From assembly GCA_036924085.1 (NCBI GenBank), contig JAVGWX010000004.1, positions 82,114,941 to 82,178,940 on the forward strand: a stretch of 64,000 nucleotides of DNA. Direction: 5' to 3'. Positions 10,575 through 21,321 of this stretch are shown here, piece after piece (the first letter of the stretch is position 1; every line of letters starts with the position of its first letter). The notes under the pieces are model-generated. The model made no database searches. It worked only from the letters and a program-made list of their open reading frames with translations, and had not been told where the DNA came from. The translations under genes and the position numbers were made by a program. The stretch comes from Ariolimax columbianus. Taxonomy: Eukaryota; Mollusca; Gastropoda; Stylommatophora; Arionidae.

Positions 10575-10815
10575 AGATGTATCAGCGGAATATAAAATAA
10601 GGAGAAGGAACTGGCGTTAGATAGGACACACATTAAGGAAACCAGCTGATAACATTACAAGACAGTCTCTGTTCTGGGGTCTCTAGGGCCAGGGAAGAAG
10701 AGGCAGACTAAAGCACAGATGAAGAAGAGAGGTCGAGACAAATACAAATGAAACAGGCAGAACGATGAGAAGATCTGTGAGGGATGTTCCTGGGCAGAGG
10801 GACTTAGCGTGTATC
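10575..10815 (+). pseudogene. LINE C-terminal fragment (TLRKP family)
   Basis: Plus-strand reading with stops: RRRNWR, IGHTLRKPADNITRQSLFWG, then a GRRGRLKHR basic stretch and ETNTNETGRT. This is the IGHTLRKP..NITRQ.L.W...G..RRGRP signature of the family also seen at 5640-6090 and 21075-21310. Stops and indels make it inactive. Confidence 0.8.
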
Positions 10816-10842
10816 TGTTGAAGACATATGCTCTAAAGGGAT

Positions 10843-11186
10843 CTTCTTTTTCGTTCGTTCTTAATTTCCCTCAAGCAAGCCTAGAAAAGGGCTTTGCAAG
10901 TAGCAAGATTTTGTCCAGAGAACGGATTGCGCTGTGTTGTAGTTTACAGCTTGACTGTAAAATTTGCACCTTTCGGTCCAACACATCCGACTTCAGCAAG
11001 CATTTTTTGAGTGCCGTGTTAGCATTCCCTCTGTGATCCCTTCTGCTCTGTTACAGCCTGTTATCTAGGATCATCGCGTGGAGGTATAGAATGTCTTTAG
11101 CAGCTCTGGTTCGCTGGCCCTGACGCTAGCAGTCAGCTACGGATCGCTGACCGCTGCAGCTCATGCACTGCGTAACATATTGGTCC
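10843..11186 (-). mobile_element. SINE-A, full length, with target-site duplication
   Basis: All family blocks are present from ttcgttcgttcttaatttcc to the terminal ggtccc. A perfect 10-bp direct repeat, ctaaagggat, flanks it at 10833-10842 and 11187-11196. The tail is only a short ttctttttc, so the CTT run has decayed or was never long. Confidence 0.9.
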
Positions 11187-11370
11187 CTAAAGGGATATGA
11201 AAGGTGTTTATCACTTTAATTGTATGTGAATTATCGGATTAATAAGTTTCAAAGTAAATAATCTTACAACAATTATATGTGCACTTTTCAATTATTCTAA
11301 TTAATGATATTTACAACATCAATACTTTTCAGAAATAAACAATGCTGCTAAAACTAAATGTCAAAACAGG

Positions 11371-11727
11371 CTGCGATCAAGATGCTGAGCAGCGCATGAG
11401 CTGCAGCGGTCAACGACCCTAAACTGACTGCTAGTGTCAGGGCCAGCCAACCAGAGCTGCCGAGACTCTTCTACACCTCCACGCGGTGATCCTGAATAAC
11501 AGACTGCAACAGAGCAGACTGGCTAAGGAGAAGGGATCGAAGAAGGAATACTAACACGGTATTCAAAAAATGCTTGCTGAAGTCAGATGTGTTGGGCCGA
11601 AAGGTGCAAATATTGCAGTCAAGCTGTAAACTACGACACTGCTCATTCCGTTCTCTGTACAACATTGTGCTACTTAGGCATGTATCAGGGTATGGTAGCC
11701 GGAGATTGAGAACAAACGAAGACAAGC
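11371..11727 (+). mobile_element. SINE-A, full length, with target-site duplication
   Basis: Opposite orientation to its two left-hand neighbours: starts near ctgcgatcaagatgctgagc and ends gagaacaaacgaagacaagc. Flanked by a perfect 9-bp repeat, caaaacagg, at 11362-11370 and 11728-11736. The tail is the alternative AAGCC-type ending, not (GAA)n. Confidence 0.9.
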
Positions 11728-11889
11728 CAAAACAGGATGAAAAATGAAAGAGCATGCGACAAGAATGAGTACTGTTCTCATGCCTGTTTAACATTTACAG
11801 AGCTACAAAAATGTCCACGAATAGAGTGAATGCTGTGGGACTGATCATCGGTGAAGTATCAATACATGTAGTCTTATATATGTGAGGGA

Positions 11890-12715
11890 CACAGAAAGGG
11901 AACCATACTTTACATGTTTATTAAGGCACTCGCCTCTCAAAGCGATGAACATAAAGGGTTGGGAGTTGAATCCCGCAAGTCTTAATGATTTAAGAGCAGA
12001 ACTCTGTCAACTATGCCAGCAGTCTGCACCAAAAAGAGTAGTGGTACAGTGGGTTCCATCCCACTGTAACATCCAAAGCAACGAGGAGGCAGACAGACTG
12101 GCAAAAGAAGGTGCAAGACTACCACAACCAGATACTAGTGTGACATACGAAGAGTCAAAAAGGCTTATTAGAGCTAGATACATGACAAAATGGGAAACAG
12201 AACATACTGGCTACACAAAAAACGATGCCTATTACCAGTTGAACAGAAGAGAGCAGGTCGTGGTCTTCAGACTTCGCACTGGCCACAATAGACTGAGGTA
12301 CCACCTATTCAACAAATTGAAGATAGGTGGCACTGACGAATGCTCATGTGGCACCGGCAAAATGACCGCTGAACATTTGCTGCAAAACTGTCCGACATAC
12401 GAGGATCAGAGAAAACAGATGTGGCCATCAGCAGTGCCAACACAAGACAAGCTCTATGGCAGTGTCGACAGCCTCAGGATGACAGCTGCTTTTTTATTAA
12501 AAAATCAGGTTGACGTCTGACAGCGTACGACGAAGAAAAAAAAGAATCCCGCAAGTGACTTCTGGTCTCAAAGGAGGTGGGACCAGAGTGCATGCATCTT
12601 GGGTTACCTCCAATCGTCTTGACATATCTTGTCACTGGTCTAAGGTAGATCTAGACCAGAGAGTGGGGTTCATGACCAGCGCAGTTTCTCCTTCACTATA
12701 GTCCAAATACATTTT
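11890..12715 (+). mobile_element. SINE family C split by a LINE insertion
   Basis: The left half (about 11890-11980) is the tRNA-like head (ttaaggcactcgcctctcaa, then gagttgaatcccgcaag). The right half (12544-12715) is the body (gacttctggtctc, cctccaatcgtcttgac, gaccagagagtggggttc). Removing 11981-12543 and one copy of the 13-bp duplication restores a SINE collinear with 7552-7812. Confidence 0.9.
11981..12543 (+). mobile_element. RNase H LINE (I-group), 5'-truncated insertion with target-site duplication
   Basis: Encodes the last part of an RNase H domain and the protein C-terminus: RVVVQWVPSHCNIQ, NEEADRLAKEGA, VVVFRLRTGHNRLRYHLFNK, then a CxCx8Hx4C motif (ECSCGTGKMTAEHLLQNC) thought to bind zinc. 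The normal stop is followed by a tail, cgacgaagaaaaaaaa. The 13-bp repeat gaatcccgcaagt flanks it at 11968-11980 and 12544-12556. An open frame from 11882 to 12520 exists only because the SINE flank happens to be open upstream. Truncated and not autonomous. Confidence 0.92.
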
Positions 12716-14425
12716 CTTTTTCTTCTTCTAGGTCTTTGGTTCTCAAACTCCTGCTACCAAGCCCAGAGAATGGATTTGCAAGTAGCAGGATGTTGTACGG
12801 AGAAAGAGAAGCGATATGTCGTAGTTTACAGTTTGATTGCGATATTTGCACCTGTCGGTCCCGTGTATCCGACTTCAGTGTGGCATTTTTTAGTACCGGT
12901 TATTTTCCCTCTTCGATCCCTTCTCCTTAGCCAGTCTACCCTCCCTTCTCATTAGCCAGTATGTCCTCCCTTCTCCTTATCCAGTCTACCCTCCCTTCTC
13001 CTTATCCAGTCTACCCTCCCTTCTCATTAGCAAGTATGTCCTCCCTTCTCATTAGCCAGTCTGTCCTCCCTTCTCATTAGCCAGTATGTCCTCCCTTCTC
13101 CTTAGCCAGTCTGTCCTCCCTTCTCATTAGCCAGTCTGTCCTCCCTTCTCCTTAGCCAGTCTGTCCTCCCTTCTCCTTAGCCAGTATGTCCTCCCTTCTC
13201 CTTAGCCAGTCTGTCCTCCCTTCTCATTAGCCAGTCTGTCCTCCCTTCTCCTTAGCCAGTCTGTCCTCTCTTCTCATTAGCCAGTATGTCCTCTCTTCTC
13301 CTTAGCCAGTCTGTCCTCCCTTCTCCTTAGCCAGTCTGTCCTCCCTTCTCCTTAGCCAGTCTGTCCTCCCTTCTCCTTAGCCAGTCTGTCCTCCCTTCTC
13401 ATTAGCCAGTCTGTCCTCCCTTCTCCTTAGCCAGTATGTCCTCCCTTCTCATTAGCCAGTCTGTCCTCCCTTCTCATTAGCCAGTCTGTCCTCCCTTCTC
13501 ATTAGCCAGTCTGTCCTCCCTTCTCCTTAGCCAGTCTGTCCTCCCTTCTCCTTAGCCAGTCTGTCCTCCCTTCTAATTAGCCAGTCTGTCCTCCCTTCTC
13601 CTTAGCCAGTATGTCCTCCCTTCTCATTAGCCAGTCTGTCCTCCCTTCTCATTAGCCAGTCTGTCCTCCCTTCTCCTTAGCCAGTCTGTCCTCCCTTCGC
13701 ATTAGCCAGTATGTCCTCCCTTCTCCTTAGCCAGTCTGTCCTCCCTTCTCCTTAGCCAGTCTGTCCTCCCTTCTCCTTAGCCAGTCTGTCCTCCCTTCTC
13801 CTTAGCCAGTCTGTCCTCCCTTCTCATTAGCCAGTCTGTCCTCCCTTCTCCTTAGCCAGTATGTCCTCCCTTCTCATTAGCCAGTCTGTCCTCCCTTCTC
13901 ATTAGCCAGTCTGTCCTCCCTTCTCATTAGCCAGTCTGTCCTCCCTTCTCCTTAGCCAGTCTGTCCTCCCTTTTCCTTAGCCAGTCTGTCCTCCCTTCTA
14001 ATTAGCCAGTCTGTCCTCCCTTCTCCTTAGCCAGTATGTCCTCTCTTCTCATTAGCCAGTATGTCCTCCCTTCTCCTTAGCTAGTATGTCCTCCCTTCTC
14101 CTTAGCCAGTATGTCCTCCCTTCTCATTAGCCAGTATGTCCTCCCTTCTCCTTAGCCAGTATGTCCTCCCTTCTCCTTAGCCAGTATGTCCTCCCTTCTC
14201 CTTAGCCAGTCTGTCCTCCCTTCTCCTTAGCCAGTATGTCCTCCCTTCTCATTAGCCAGTATGTCCTCCCTTCTCATTAGCCAGTATGTCCTCCCTTCTC
14301 ATTAGCCAGTATGTCCTCCCTTCTCCTTAGCCAGTATGTCCTCCCTTCTCCTTAGCCAGTATGTCCTCAATTATCATTAGCCAGTCTGTCCTGCTACAGC
14401 CTCTTATCCAGGATCACCCCGTGGA
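12716..14425 (-). mobile_element. SINE-A copy greatly expanded by an internal minisatellite
   Basis: The left segment (12716-12910) is SINE-A from its CTT-rich tail through ctgctaccaagcccagagaa and ttccctcttcgatccc. The right segment (14376-14425) resumes at ctgctacagcctcttatcca and ggatcaccccgtggagg. In other copies these parts are separated by a single ttctccttagccagtctgcc block. Here that block has been amplified to about 58 copies. The remaining terminal part (tggttcgctgg...cttgatccc) is absent and is replaced by RTE-like sequence. Confidence 0.92.
12911..14375. repeat. 25-bp minisatellite, about 58 copies, derived from SINE-A
   Basis: Very regular unit ctcccttctccttagccagt+ctgtc (25 bp), with two main variable sites (ctccttag/ctcattag and cagtctg/cagtatg). 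A rare variant ttctaattag occurs at 13571 and 13996, exactly 425 bp (17 units) apart with similar neighbours, pointing to a higher-order duplication of a 17-unit block. Confidence 0.95.
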
Positions 14426-15400
14426 GGCCGAGAAGGCTGGACACAAATTTCAAGAATTTATGACTGAAATCAAGAACAAAAGTCAGGTATATGGATTGAG
14501 CATAAACACTTCGAAAATCAGAGCTGTGGTATTTAGCAAGGAAGTCTCGAAATCTGCACTGTAGATGATCCGCACAGCAGATTTCTCAGATTTATCTTTG
14601 CTATGATGACTAATGAGACTAATTGTTCTATAGTTCTGACACATCTTTAGGTTCCCTGATTTAGGCAGCGGTAAAACCACTGATTTCGTCCAGATGGCTG
14701 GCCACTCTCCTGTCTGCTAAATTCTGTTACAGATGTATGTCAAAGTCTCGATTATTACCTCCCCTCCCACTTGCAGGGGCTCTGCTGGGAAATTAATCAA
14801 AACACACAGCTTTCCCCTTTTTTAGTATCTTCACTGCTTCAGTTACTTCCTTTCTTGTTATCGGTTTTCTCCTCTAACATATTCATTTCGTGGGCGAATG
14901 CATTTCCTGGTTCACTCCCGACGCTCAGAACAGTACTCTGTCCAAAGAGCCCGAATGTCTTGGGCTTTTATGAGACATTTCCCTCTTGGTAAACTAAAAA
15001 TAATTTGGTCACATCAAACGCTACAATGGTTTACAAAGAAACCGAAACTTGAGGGTTTGGTCCATGGGAAACGGGACAGAGACATATGGCTACACGACAT
15101 TAACCATGTTCTGACGATGACTGTTACAGAGTCGGAACAACCGGCCAAAGATCAAGAGTCTTGCAGATGATGTCATGTTAGCGAGGTTCTGCAAAGGACA
15201 TGCTACATGATGATGATATTCAAGTTTGTGTTTAGCCAAAATATTTATTTTTGTTTTCAAAAATATAATGTTCTATAAGCTGGATGTTCCGCACGGCAGA
15301 TTTCGAGACTTCCTTGCTAAATACCACAGCTCTGATTTTCGAAATGTTTATGTTCAATAGACGAAACATGACAAGAGATTCTCCTGTCTCGTGAATATAA
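14426..15400. pseudogene. Scrambled RTE-like LINE (inverted blocks)
   Basis: Plus 14440-14557: a palm-proximal piece (KFQEFMTEIKNKSQVYGLSI, then KIRAVVFSKEVS). Minus 14560-14900: the N-terminal RT region (PAEPLQVGGEVIIETLTYIC, TGEWPAIW, LPKSGNLKMCQNYRTISLIS). Plus 14985-15222: a decayed C-terminus and a 3' end with gttctgcaaaggacatgcta and gatgatgat. Minus 15296-15365: a second copy of the palm-proximal piece. The 46-bp segments 14512-14557 and 15296-15341 are exact reverse complements. Several stops; inactive. Confidence 0.75.
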
Positions 15401-15429
15401 CAACACAAGAGTTGAAAGATGCCACACTT

Positions 15430-16955
15430 GTATCATGTACACGAGCAAGGTCGACCGTCAATCGTGTGATAACCACAGAAAAATCTCCCTCCTATCAATC
15501 GATGGTAAAATGTTGGTTCGGGTCTTTGTCAATCGCTTTCCAACTCTTCTTGAGCATGATACCTTACCAGAGAGTCAGTGTGGTTTCCCAGCTGGTTGTG
15601 GGACAGTTCACATCATATATGCAGCTCGTCAAATCCAGGAGAAATGCGAAGAACAGCATTCTAATTTGTACATGACATTTGTTGACAAAACAAGTTCTGT
15701 GACGCCGTAAACAGGAGCTGGTTCTAGAAAATCATTGCAAAATTGGGTTGCCTAGAAGTTATCATTACAGTTGTCCGCCATGATGGCATTTCGGCTCGTG
15801 CACTGAATAATGGTGAGCGGCCTGTAGTCTTCCCAATCACAAACAGAATCAAACATGGATGTATACTGGTCTCAGCGCTCTTTAGCATGATATTTGATGT
15901 CATTCTTTCTGGTGTTACACATGGCCGTGTTGCTAGCGTACACACCAGATACACGACGGATAGACAGCTGTTTAATCTTAGGCGCTTACAGTACCTCACA
16001 AAGGTGAAACAAGCAACTATTGTAGATATCCTCTTTGCTGGTGACTGCGCTGTTAACACGTGTTCAGAATAAGATATGCAGATCATTATGAATGGGTTTT
16101 TAGCTGTGCGCAGTGTGGTCTTATTGTCAACGGAAGTAATGTTTCTACCTGCTCCTGTGGAGCCATACCAGGAACCAATGAACCAAGCATTACTGTTCAA
16201 GGTCAGCATCTACAAGCAGTTGATAGCTTTAGCTACCTTTGTTGTACCCTCACCAGAGAAGCAAATATCTATTCTGAGGTATACAACAGGATTGCCAGGG
16301 TAATCGCTGTTTTTGGAATACTGAGCAAACGTTTGGTACCAGCAAGGAATCAGTGTTGCCACCAAGATTAGGGCCGATCGTGCTGTGGTGCTAACCATCC
16401 TTCTATACGCCTGCGAAACATGGACAGCCTATACCAGACATGTCAGGATACGTCATTTCCACGTGAGAAGACTTCTCAGGCTGCTCAGCATAGAGTACCA
16501 AACTCTGAAGTCCTCAGCCTGACCAAGGTCTCGAGCATCCATGCACTGATGCAGAAAGCACAGATCAGATGGACTGTACATGTCACTGACATGCCCGGTG
16601 AGCGCCTCCTTGCTGCCAATTGTATTGTGAGCTCAAGTACAGACAAGGGTTTGGCGGGGAAACAAACAAACGATTCAACGACTATTTGAAAGTATCTCTG
16701 AACTGTTTTCTCATTGATGTCGCTACCTGGGGTGGGGGGTGTTTGCTCCAAATCGCCTAGTCTAGCGCATTGCCGTCACACACTATGCTCGCATCGGGGA
16801 GGTTAGAGGTTATCGCTGTGGCGCAGAAGAAGCGAGCTGCACGGCATAATGCAATACGGGCTGATTCTTGAAACTATCCACGTGAGCCCTACGTGTGATG
16901 AGTGTGGCTCTCAGAATATCAGACGCGGTTGTCATCTTCATTTGCGATAGAAAAC
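15430..16955 (+). pseudogene. Endonuclease-RT LINE, long degraded copy
   Basis: Successive frames give DNHRKISLLSIDGKMLVRVF, ESQCGFPAGCGTVHIIYAAR (RT fingers), then GCILVSALFSMIFDVIL, then LFAGDCAVN at the position of the F/Y-A-D-D catalytic motif. The first aspartate is replaced by glycine. Further on come LYACETWTAY, a QIRWTVHVTDMPGERL stretch and a cysteine/histidine C-terminus (VCDECGSQNIRRGCHLH) like a zinc finger. About 1.5 kb is preserved with many frameshifts, so it cannot be active. Same family as 1345-1579. Confidence 0.85.
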
Positions 16956-17114
16956 TATCATTATTATGGTAGAGAAACGTGAACAATGAACAAACATTTG
17001 AAAGATAGAAGAATTGGTGCCTCTAGGATGTGGATTACGGGAAAATCTAGCGCAGTTTGTGGAAAAGAAAGAAAACAAATATTTGAAATTTTGGGGAAAA
17101 GTAAGGATACAAAG

Positions 17115-17420
17115 AGAATATGTGTGTGTATGTGTGTATGTATGTGTGTGTATTTGTGCGGGAATGTGTGTATGTGTGTGTGTATGTGGGCGTGAATGCA
17201 TGTGCCTTTGCGTGACTATGTGTGTATGTATGAGTGCGACAATGTGTGTTTATGTGTGCGTGAATGTGTGTGTGCACATGTTTATGTGTGTGCGTGCGTT
17301 ATTATGCGTGAATGTGTGTGCATGTGCGTGAATGTGTGTGTGTAAGTGTGTGAATGTGTGTGTATGTGTGTGTGCACATGTTTATGTGTGTACGTGCATT
17401 ATTGTGCGTGAATGTTATCG
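17115..17420. repeat. TG-rich degenerate microsatellite
   Basis: Irregular (TGTG)n DNA with tatg, cgtg and gaatg interruptions. It makes long cysteine/valine-rich plus frames and histidine/threonine-rich minus frames that are artefacts of the dinucleotide pattern. Nothing recognised in 16956-17114. Confidence 0.9.
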
Positions 17421-17544
17421 TTTTCTCTACTCAGTGTTTCCACTGCCTGTGATTTCCAAGTCACGATGTCACATTGTGCTACCAGTGCCAGAATTAAACA
17501 TTAACAAACGAAGAGAAAAGAAACATCGAAACAACAGAGATACA

Positions 17545-17810
17545 ATCTGGAGTGAAGAATGCTTGGAGTAACGAGGGTGGATATAATCAGAAACGAAGAT
17601 ATTAGGAGACAAGTAGTCACAACACCAGTGCAAGACTTCATCACGAGACAACAAACCATATGGTTCGGCCATGTGACACAACAAACACCAGATAGTATCC
17701 CCCATAAAGATATGCTATACAGATACAATAGATACAGAGCTAAGGGCAGACCACGCAAAAGATGGATAGCAGAAATAACAGAAGCAGTAAATCTGCTCAC
17801 ATACTAGGGC
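17545..17810 (+). pseudogene. LINE C-terminal fragment (RNEDIR/WFGHV type)
   Basis: The frame 17559-17807 reads IIRNEDIRRQVVTTPVQDFI, TIWFGHVTQQ, then YRAKGRPRKRWIAEI. These are the RNEDIR ... WWGH ... KGRPRK.W...I landmarks at the end of endonuclease-RT LINE proteins. It ends with a stop after LLTY. A related piece is at 24825-24985. There is no catalytic part, so it is 5'-truncated. Confidence 0.8.
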
Positions 17811-18310
17811 CCGTTCAAGAAACATCTTCAAAACCTGATGTTGAAAGACATCAGCAGAACAAACGCGAAAAAAAAGAAGAAGATGTGTAGTTTTGTGTCT
17901 GTGATACGTTATGTGAATCAAGACGTTATGTAATTTTGACGTTGTGCGAACAACCATACTACTCATATATACTTAGAAAAATTATATGGGGATACTGTAA
18001 TATACATATGAGAGCCGTGCAAACGGAAACCGGGCTTTTCAAACGAAACAACGACTTAGTGAGACAGCGAAGCTATTTACCGCTTGTATGCTTGCCGATG
18101 ACATTTATCTTCAGTTTAATCATTACGGCATCACGACAAGACCGTTATCCTTTGATGTGCATCCGGTGGAGCTGAATACACGTGTAGTGCATTTTGCTTT
18201 TTTTTTTTAAATTGAGCAACGAAGAATTATGAGCAACGTGCTTGCGTGAAGTTCTGCTTTAAATTAGGACAAACTTTTACTGATTGCTAGCTGAAGACTT
18301 ACTGAGAAAT
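17811..18310. other. Unassigned stretch
   Basis: AT-rich with a T run near 18200-18210. Short open frames carry no recognisable motif. Confidence 0.45.
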
Positions 18311-18319
18311 GTTTTAACA

Positions 18320-18930
18320 GGTGATGGAAGATAGATGTCGAAATAAAAAGGCGGGCATCACAATGGGTTGGAACGGCATCCCCGCGACCAACAAAAACAC
18401 GCAAGTGTCACTCAAATGTGAAGGTTCTGTTGTGTCTTTTTTCATTGGAGGATTACCGTTCATCGAGAGTTTGGTCCACGCTGTCAGGCGATCAATAAAG
18501 AGGAATTGCTTGGATGTTATGAGGTGTTTGAGTGAGGCAATACAATGAAGGACGACTGGAGGACTGGCGCATAGACAAACAGAACCTGGACGTTGCGCCC
18601 CGACAACGCACCTGCACACGCGTCACTGCATATCCGTGACGTTTGGGCAAATCATGATCCAACTGTTGTCCCACAATCATCATATTCACCGGATTTGGCC
18701 CCTGCATACTTTTTTGTTGTTGTTGCTACCAAATATAAATCTACCATTTAAATGTCGCCGATTTCAGAACATAGAGGAGATCGAAGAGAATTTGCTACGA
18801 GACAATCACAGAATAAGAACCCTATAACGCATACAAAAATTGCAAAATACGTTGGGAGCAGTATATAAACACTGCATGAACTATTTCGAATGAGACAAGT
18901 TTGAATACACTATAAGTTGAGAAACAGAAT
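18320..18930 (+). pseudogene. Mariner-like transposase, dead copy
   Basis: Read across frameshifts the plus strand gives GTASPRPTKTRKCHSNVKVL (target SPRP ... SNVKVLL of mariner transposases), then RPDNAPAHASLHIRDVW, VVPQSSYSPDLAPAYFF and FKCRRFQNIEEIEENLLR. DNAPAH contains the second catalytic aspartate of the DD34D triad. Exactly 34 residues later the third aspartate, expected in SPDLAP.D, is tyrosine. Together with stops this makes the copy inactive. I did not find its terminal inverted repeats. The N-terminal DNA-binding part is missing or unrecognisable. Confidence 0.85.
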
Positions 18931-19780
18931 TTGTCTTAGCAAAGTCCGATTTTCTTTTTGGACTTTCACCGTATATTCGACTATTCAAAGCATACACTAC
19001 GGCAAACGTTACATTTATAAGTAGAACAAGTTCACATTAAAATGACGGTAGGAAATTCAGTTAAACGTAGGCCAATGAAATAGGTGTTATGACTATCAAG
19101 ACATATGTAGTATATTATATGGTATTTTTCTACTGCACCATTATATGTCTGACATTACAATTACTTTGAATTGTATATAAGAGATACGCAATGCACTTGA
19201 TGTGTACGGGAAGGTATTGCTTTCACTAAGTCCAGCTACGGCCAGTTACATCCGCCACTTCCAGTTGTCTTATCGGGATTTTCCGAACTCCATTATAACC
19301 TTCCGACTCAAGAGGAAATCCCTTTTACACGTCGCCTTCTAAAACTGACTAAATAAAGGAACTTGCATGTGTCAACTATCAGTGCAACTATAATAGCGTG
19401 TTCTGGAAACAAACATGGATATGCAGTTGGTTTCAGAGCACGATTCTGTGTGACAATCACTCTCGGCGGTGATTTGTGTTGTTTTGTACCGTGAATTTGT
19501 TTTTTATTTCTCTGTGTATCGGATGGATTGATTATAAACCTTGGTGCAATATGAATTTCGCCATTTATTCGGCCTTGGAATGTAACGTTTCATAGGGATT
19601 TTCCCGTAGGCCACGGACAAAGAGTGTATATACAGCCGGACGTTGCCCAAGCGAACATCACGTGACGAAGATAGAAGATCCACTAGCCAATAGCCGTGCG
19701 CACCCTTTTCCTGCATTCCGTTCCTTTTCCACTCCTAATGGCACATACAGCCCCAACTGCACTTTACCACTTACACGAAG
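18931..19780. other. Unassigned, AT-rich
   Basis: No domain or repeat family recognised. The segment near 19590-19680 is slightly richer in GC and contains gtgtatatacagccggacg and tcacgtgac, but nothing ties it to a gene. Confidence 0.4.
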
Positions 19781-19789
19781 AATGTGTCA

Positions 19790-20095
19790 AAGCACATTCT
19801 GTGTTCTTGCTGAAATTATTTATGTTGCAATTTTGTGTACATAATGAAGTGGCTATATATGTCCTCGCAGTAATTATTTTCGTTGACATTTTGTGTAAAT
19901 GCTGAAGTGACTATATGTGTCCTTGCAGTAATTGTTTATGTTGCAATATTGTGTAAATGATAAAGCGGCTATATGTGTTCTTGTAATAATTATGTATTTT
20001 GCAATATTATGTAAAGGCTGAGGTGGGTGTATGTGTTCTTGCAGTAGTTATTTACGTTTCAATTTCGTGTAAATGCTGAGGTGGCTGTCCATATG
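19790..20095. repeat. Tandem repeat, about 58 bp x 5
   Basis: Five diverged units carrying gttcttgcagtaattattta, gttgcaat(a/t)ttgtgtaaat and gctgaagtggctatatgt. The period is about 58 bp. Confidence 0.85.
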
Positions 20096-20164
20096 CGCAA
20101 CCTTCTTTAGTCGTCATTAAAGAGATGCTATGAAGGCCACCGTGTTCCTATTCTTGCTTTCTCT

Positions 20165-21060
20165 GGATCTAAAAGGATGACAGGTCAGATCATCCGGTAA
20201 CCGGTGACGTCATTGGGACACACACATAAAGACATCCCCACAAACCCACGACATCCCTCTCTGTCAGCGACCGCTCTCTGTGCCTCATCTGGTCGAGAAT
20301 GGTCCATTCTTTTATATTGTTCTCCCACATCTTTTTGGTCGACCTCCTCGTCATATCCATTGCACCTTTCTGTGCAGGATCGTATTTACAAGACCGTATG
20401 ATCTCGATTAGCGGCCGTACCAAGCGAGTTTAATTCTTGTGACAGTTGTCAGGAGGTCTTCAAAAGACCTGTTGTAATTATGTTGTTCTTGTTATTCTGT
20501 AATTGCTGTTGTAATTCTGTTGTTCTTGTTATTCTGTAATTGCTGTTGTAATTCTGTTGTTCTTGTTATTCTGTAATTGCTGTTGTAATTCTGTTGTTCT
20601 TGTTATTCTGTAATTGCTGTTGTAATTCTGTTGTTCTTGTTATTCTGTAATTGCTGTTGTAATTCTGTTGTTCTTGTTATTCTGTAATTGCTGTTGTAAT
20701 TTTTTCTCGAATTTCCTCATTTGTAATTCGATCTTCTTTACGTCATGCTTAGAAGTCTTCGAAAACATCTCATCTTCAAGGCCTGTATGCAGATCAGCTG
20801 TAATTGTCAATGTCTCACAAGCATAGATGAATATTGACAGGACCAATGTACGCATTAATCTGATCTTTGTGCATATGGCTAACCCTTCATTTTGCCATAC
20901 TGTGTTAAGCCGTGCAAGCGCCGCTATTGTCTGTGCTATTCTGGCCAACACCTCACATTTTTATCCTTCTTTCATTGATAATCGAACCCAGATATTTAGA
21001 TCGATATTTCTTAAATTTTCTTCAAAGATTGACGCTGATAACGTTCTTGTCTAAACCGGT
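20165..21060 (-). pseudogene. RTE-like LINE C-terminal half, split by a minisatellite
   Basis: Minus order: KYLGSIINE, ARIAQTIAALARLNTVWQ, KIRLMRTLVLSIFIYACETL, SKTSKHDVKKIELQMRKFEK, then a 37-bp array, then RSFEDLLTTV, and finally KKMWENNIKEWT, ending near VPMTSPVTG. Same family as 6456-6935 and 7262-7530. The array lies within what was coding sequence. Frameshifts occur throughout. Confidence 0.85.
20467..20703. repeat. 37-bp minisatellite inside a LINE
   Basis: About six nearly identical copies of ttgttcttgttattctgtaa followed by ttgctgttgtaattctg (37 bp). The outermost copies grade into LINE coding sequence on both sides, so the array probably arose by slippage within the element. Confidence 0.9.
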
Positions 21061-21074
21061 TAACCAAATCCTGT

Positions 21075-21310
21075 CAGCTTCCTGTGGAGCATAGGCTCTC
21101 AATAAAGGCACACCAAGTCATTCTCTTCAGAGCCATCTATTCCAGCTCGGACCACGTCTTGCTGCCTTTATGTTTGTCACAAGTACTCTTCTCCATAAGT
21201 ATTTTGTCTGCCTCTACTTCTCTTGCTTTGCTGATTCCATGTCTTGTGACGCTATCATCTGTTTTACGCAATGTCTTGCCAGTCTTAGCCAATTCCACGG
21301 CCCTCTCGTT
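21075..21310 (-). pseudogene. LINE C-terminal fragment (TLRKP family)
   Basis: Minus reading: GKTLRKTDDSVTRHGI, EVEADKILMEKS, KGSKTWSELE, then MTWCAFIESLCSTGS. It matches the WIGHTLRKP..SVTR ... LEAD ... K.WSELE ... W..F...LC plan of the family at 5640-6090 and 10575-10815. Stops and a replaced central part mark it as inactive. It lies directly upstream of a different LINE family on the same strand. Confidence 0.75.
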
Positions 21311-21321
21311 ACCTCAAGTAC

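Noticed and set aside
12911..14375. CRISPR-like array of regular repeats
   Set aside because: Units are contiguous without unique spacers. The sequence is a minisatellite inside a SINE, and the genome is eukaryotic.
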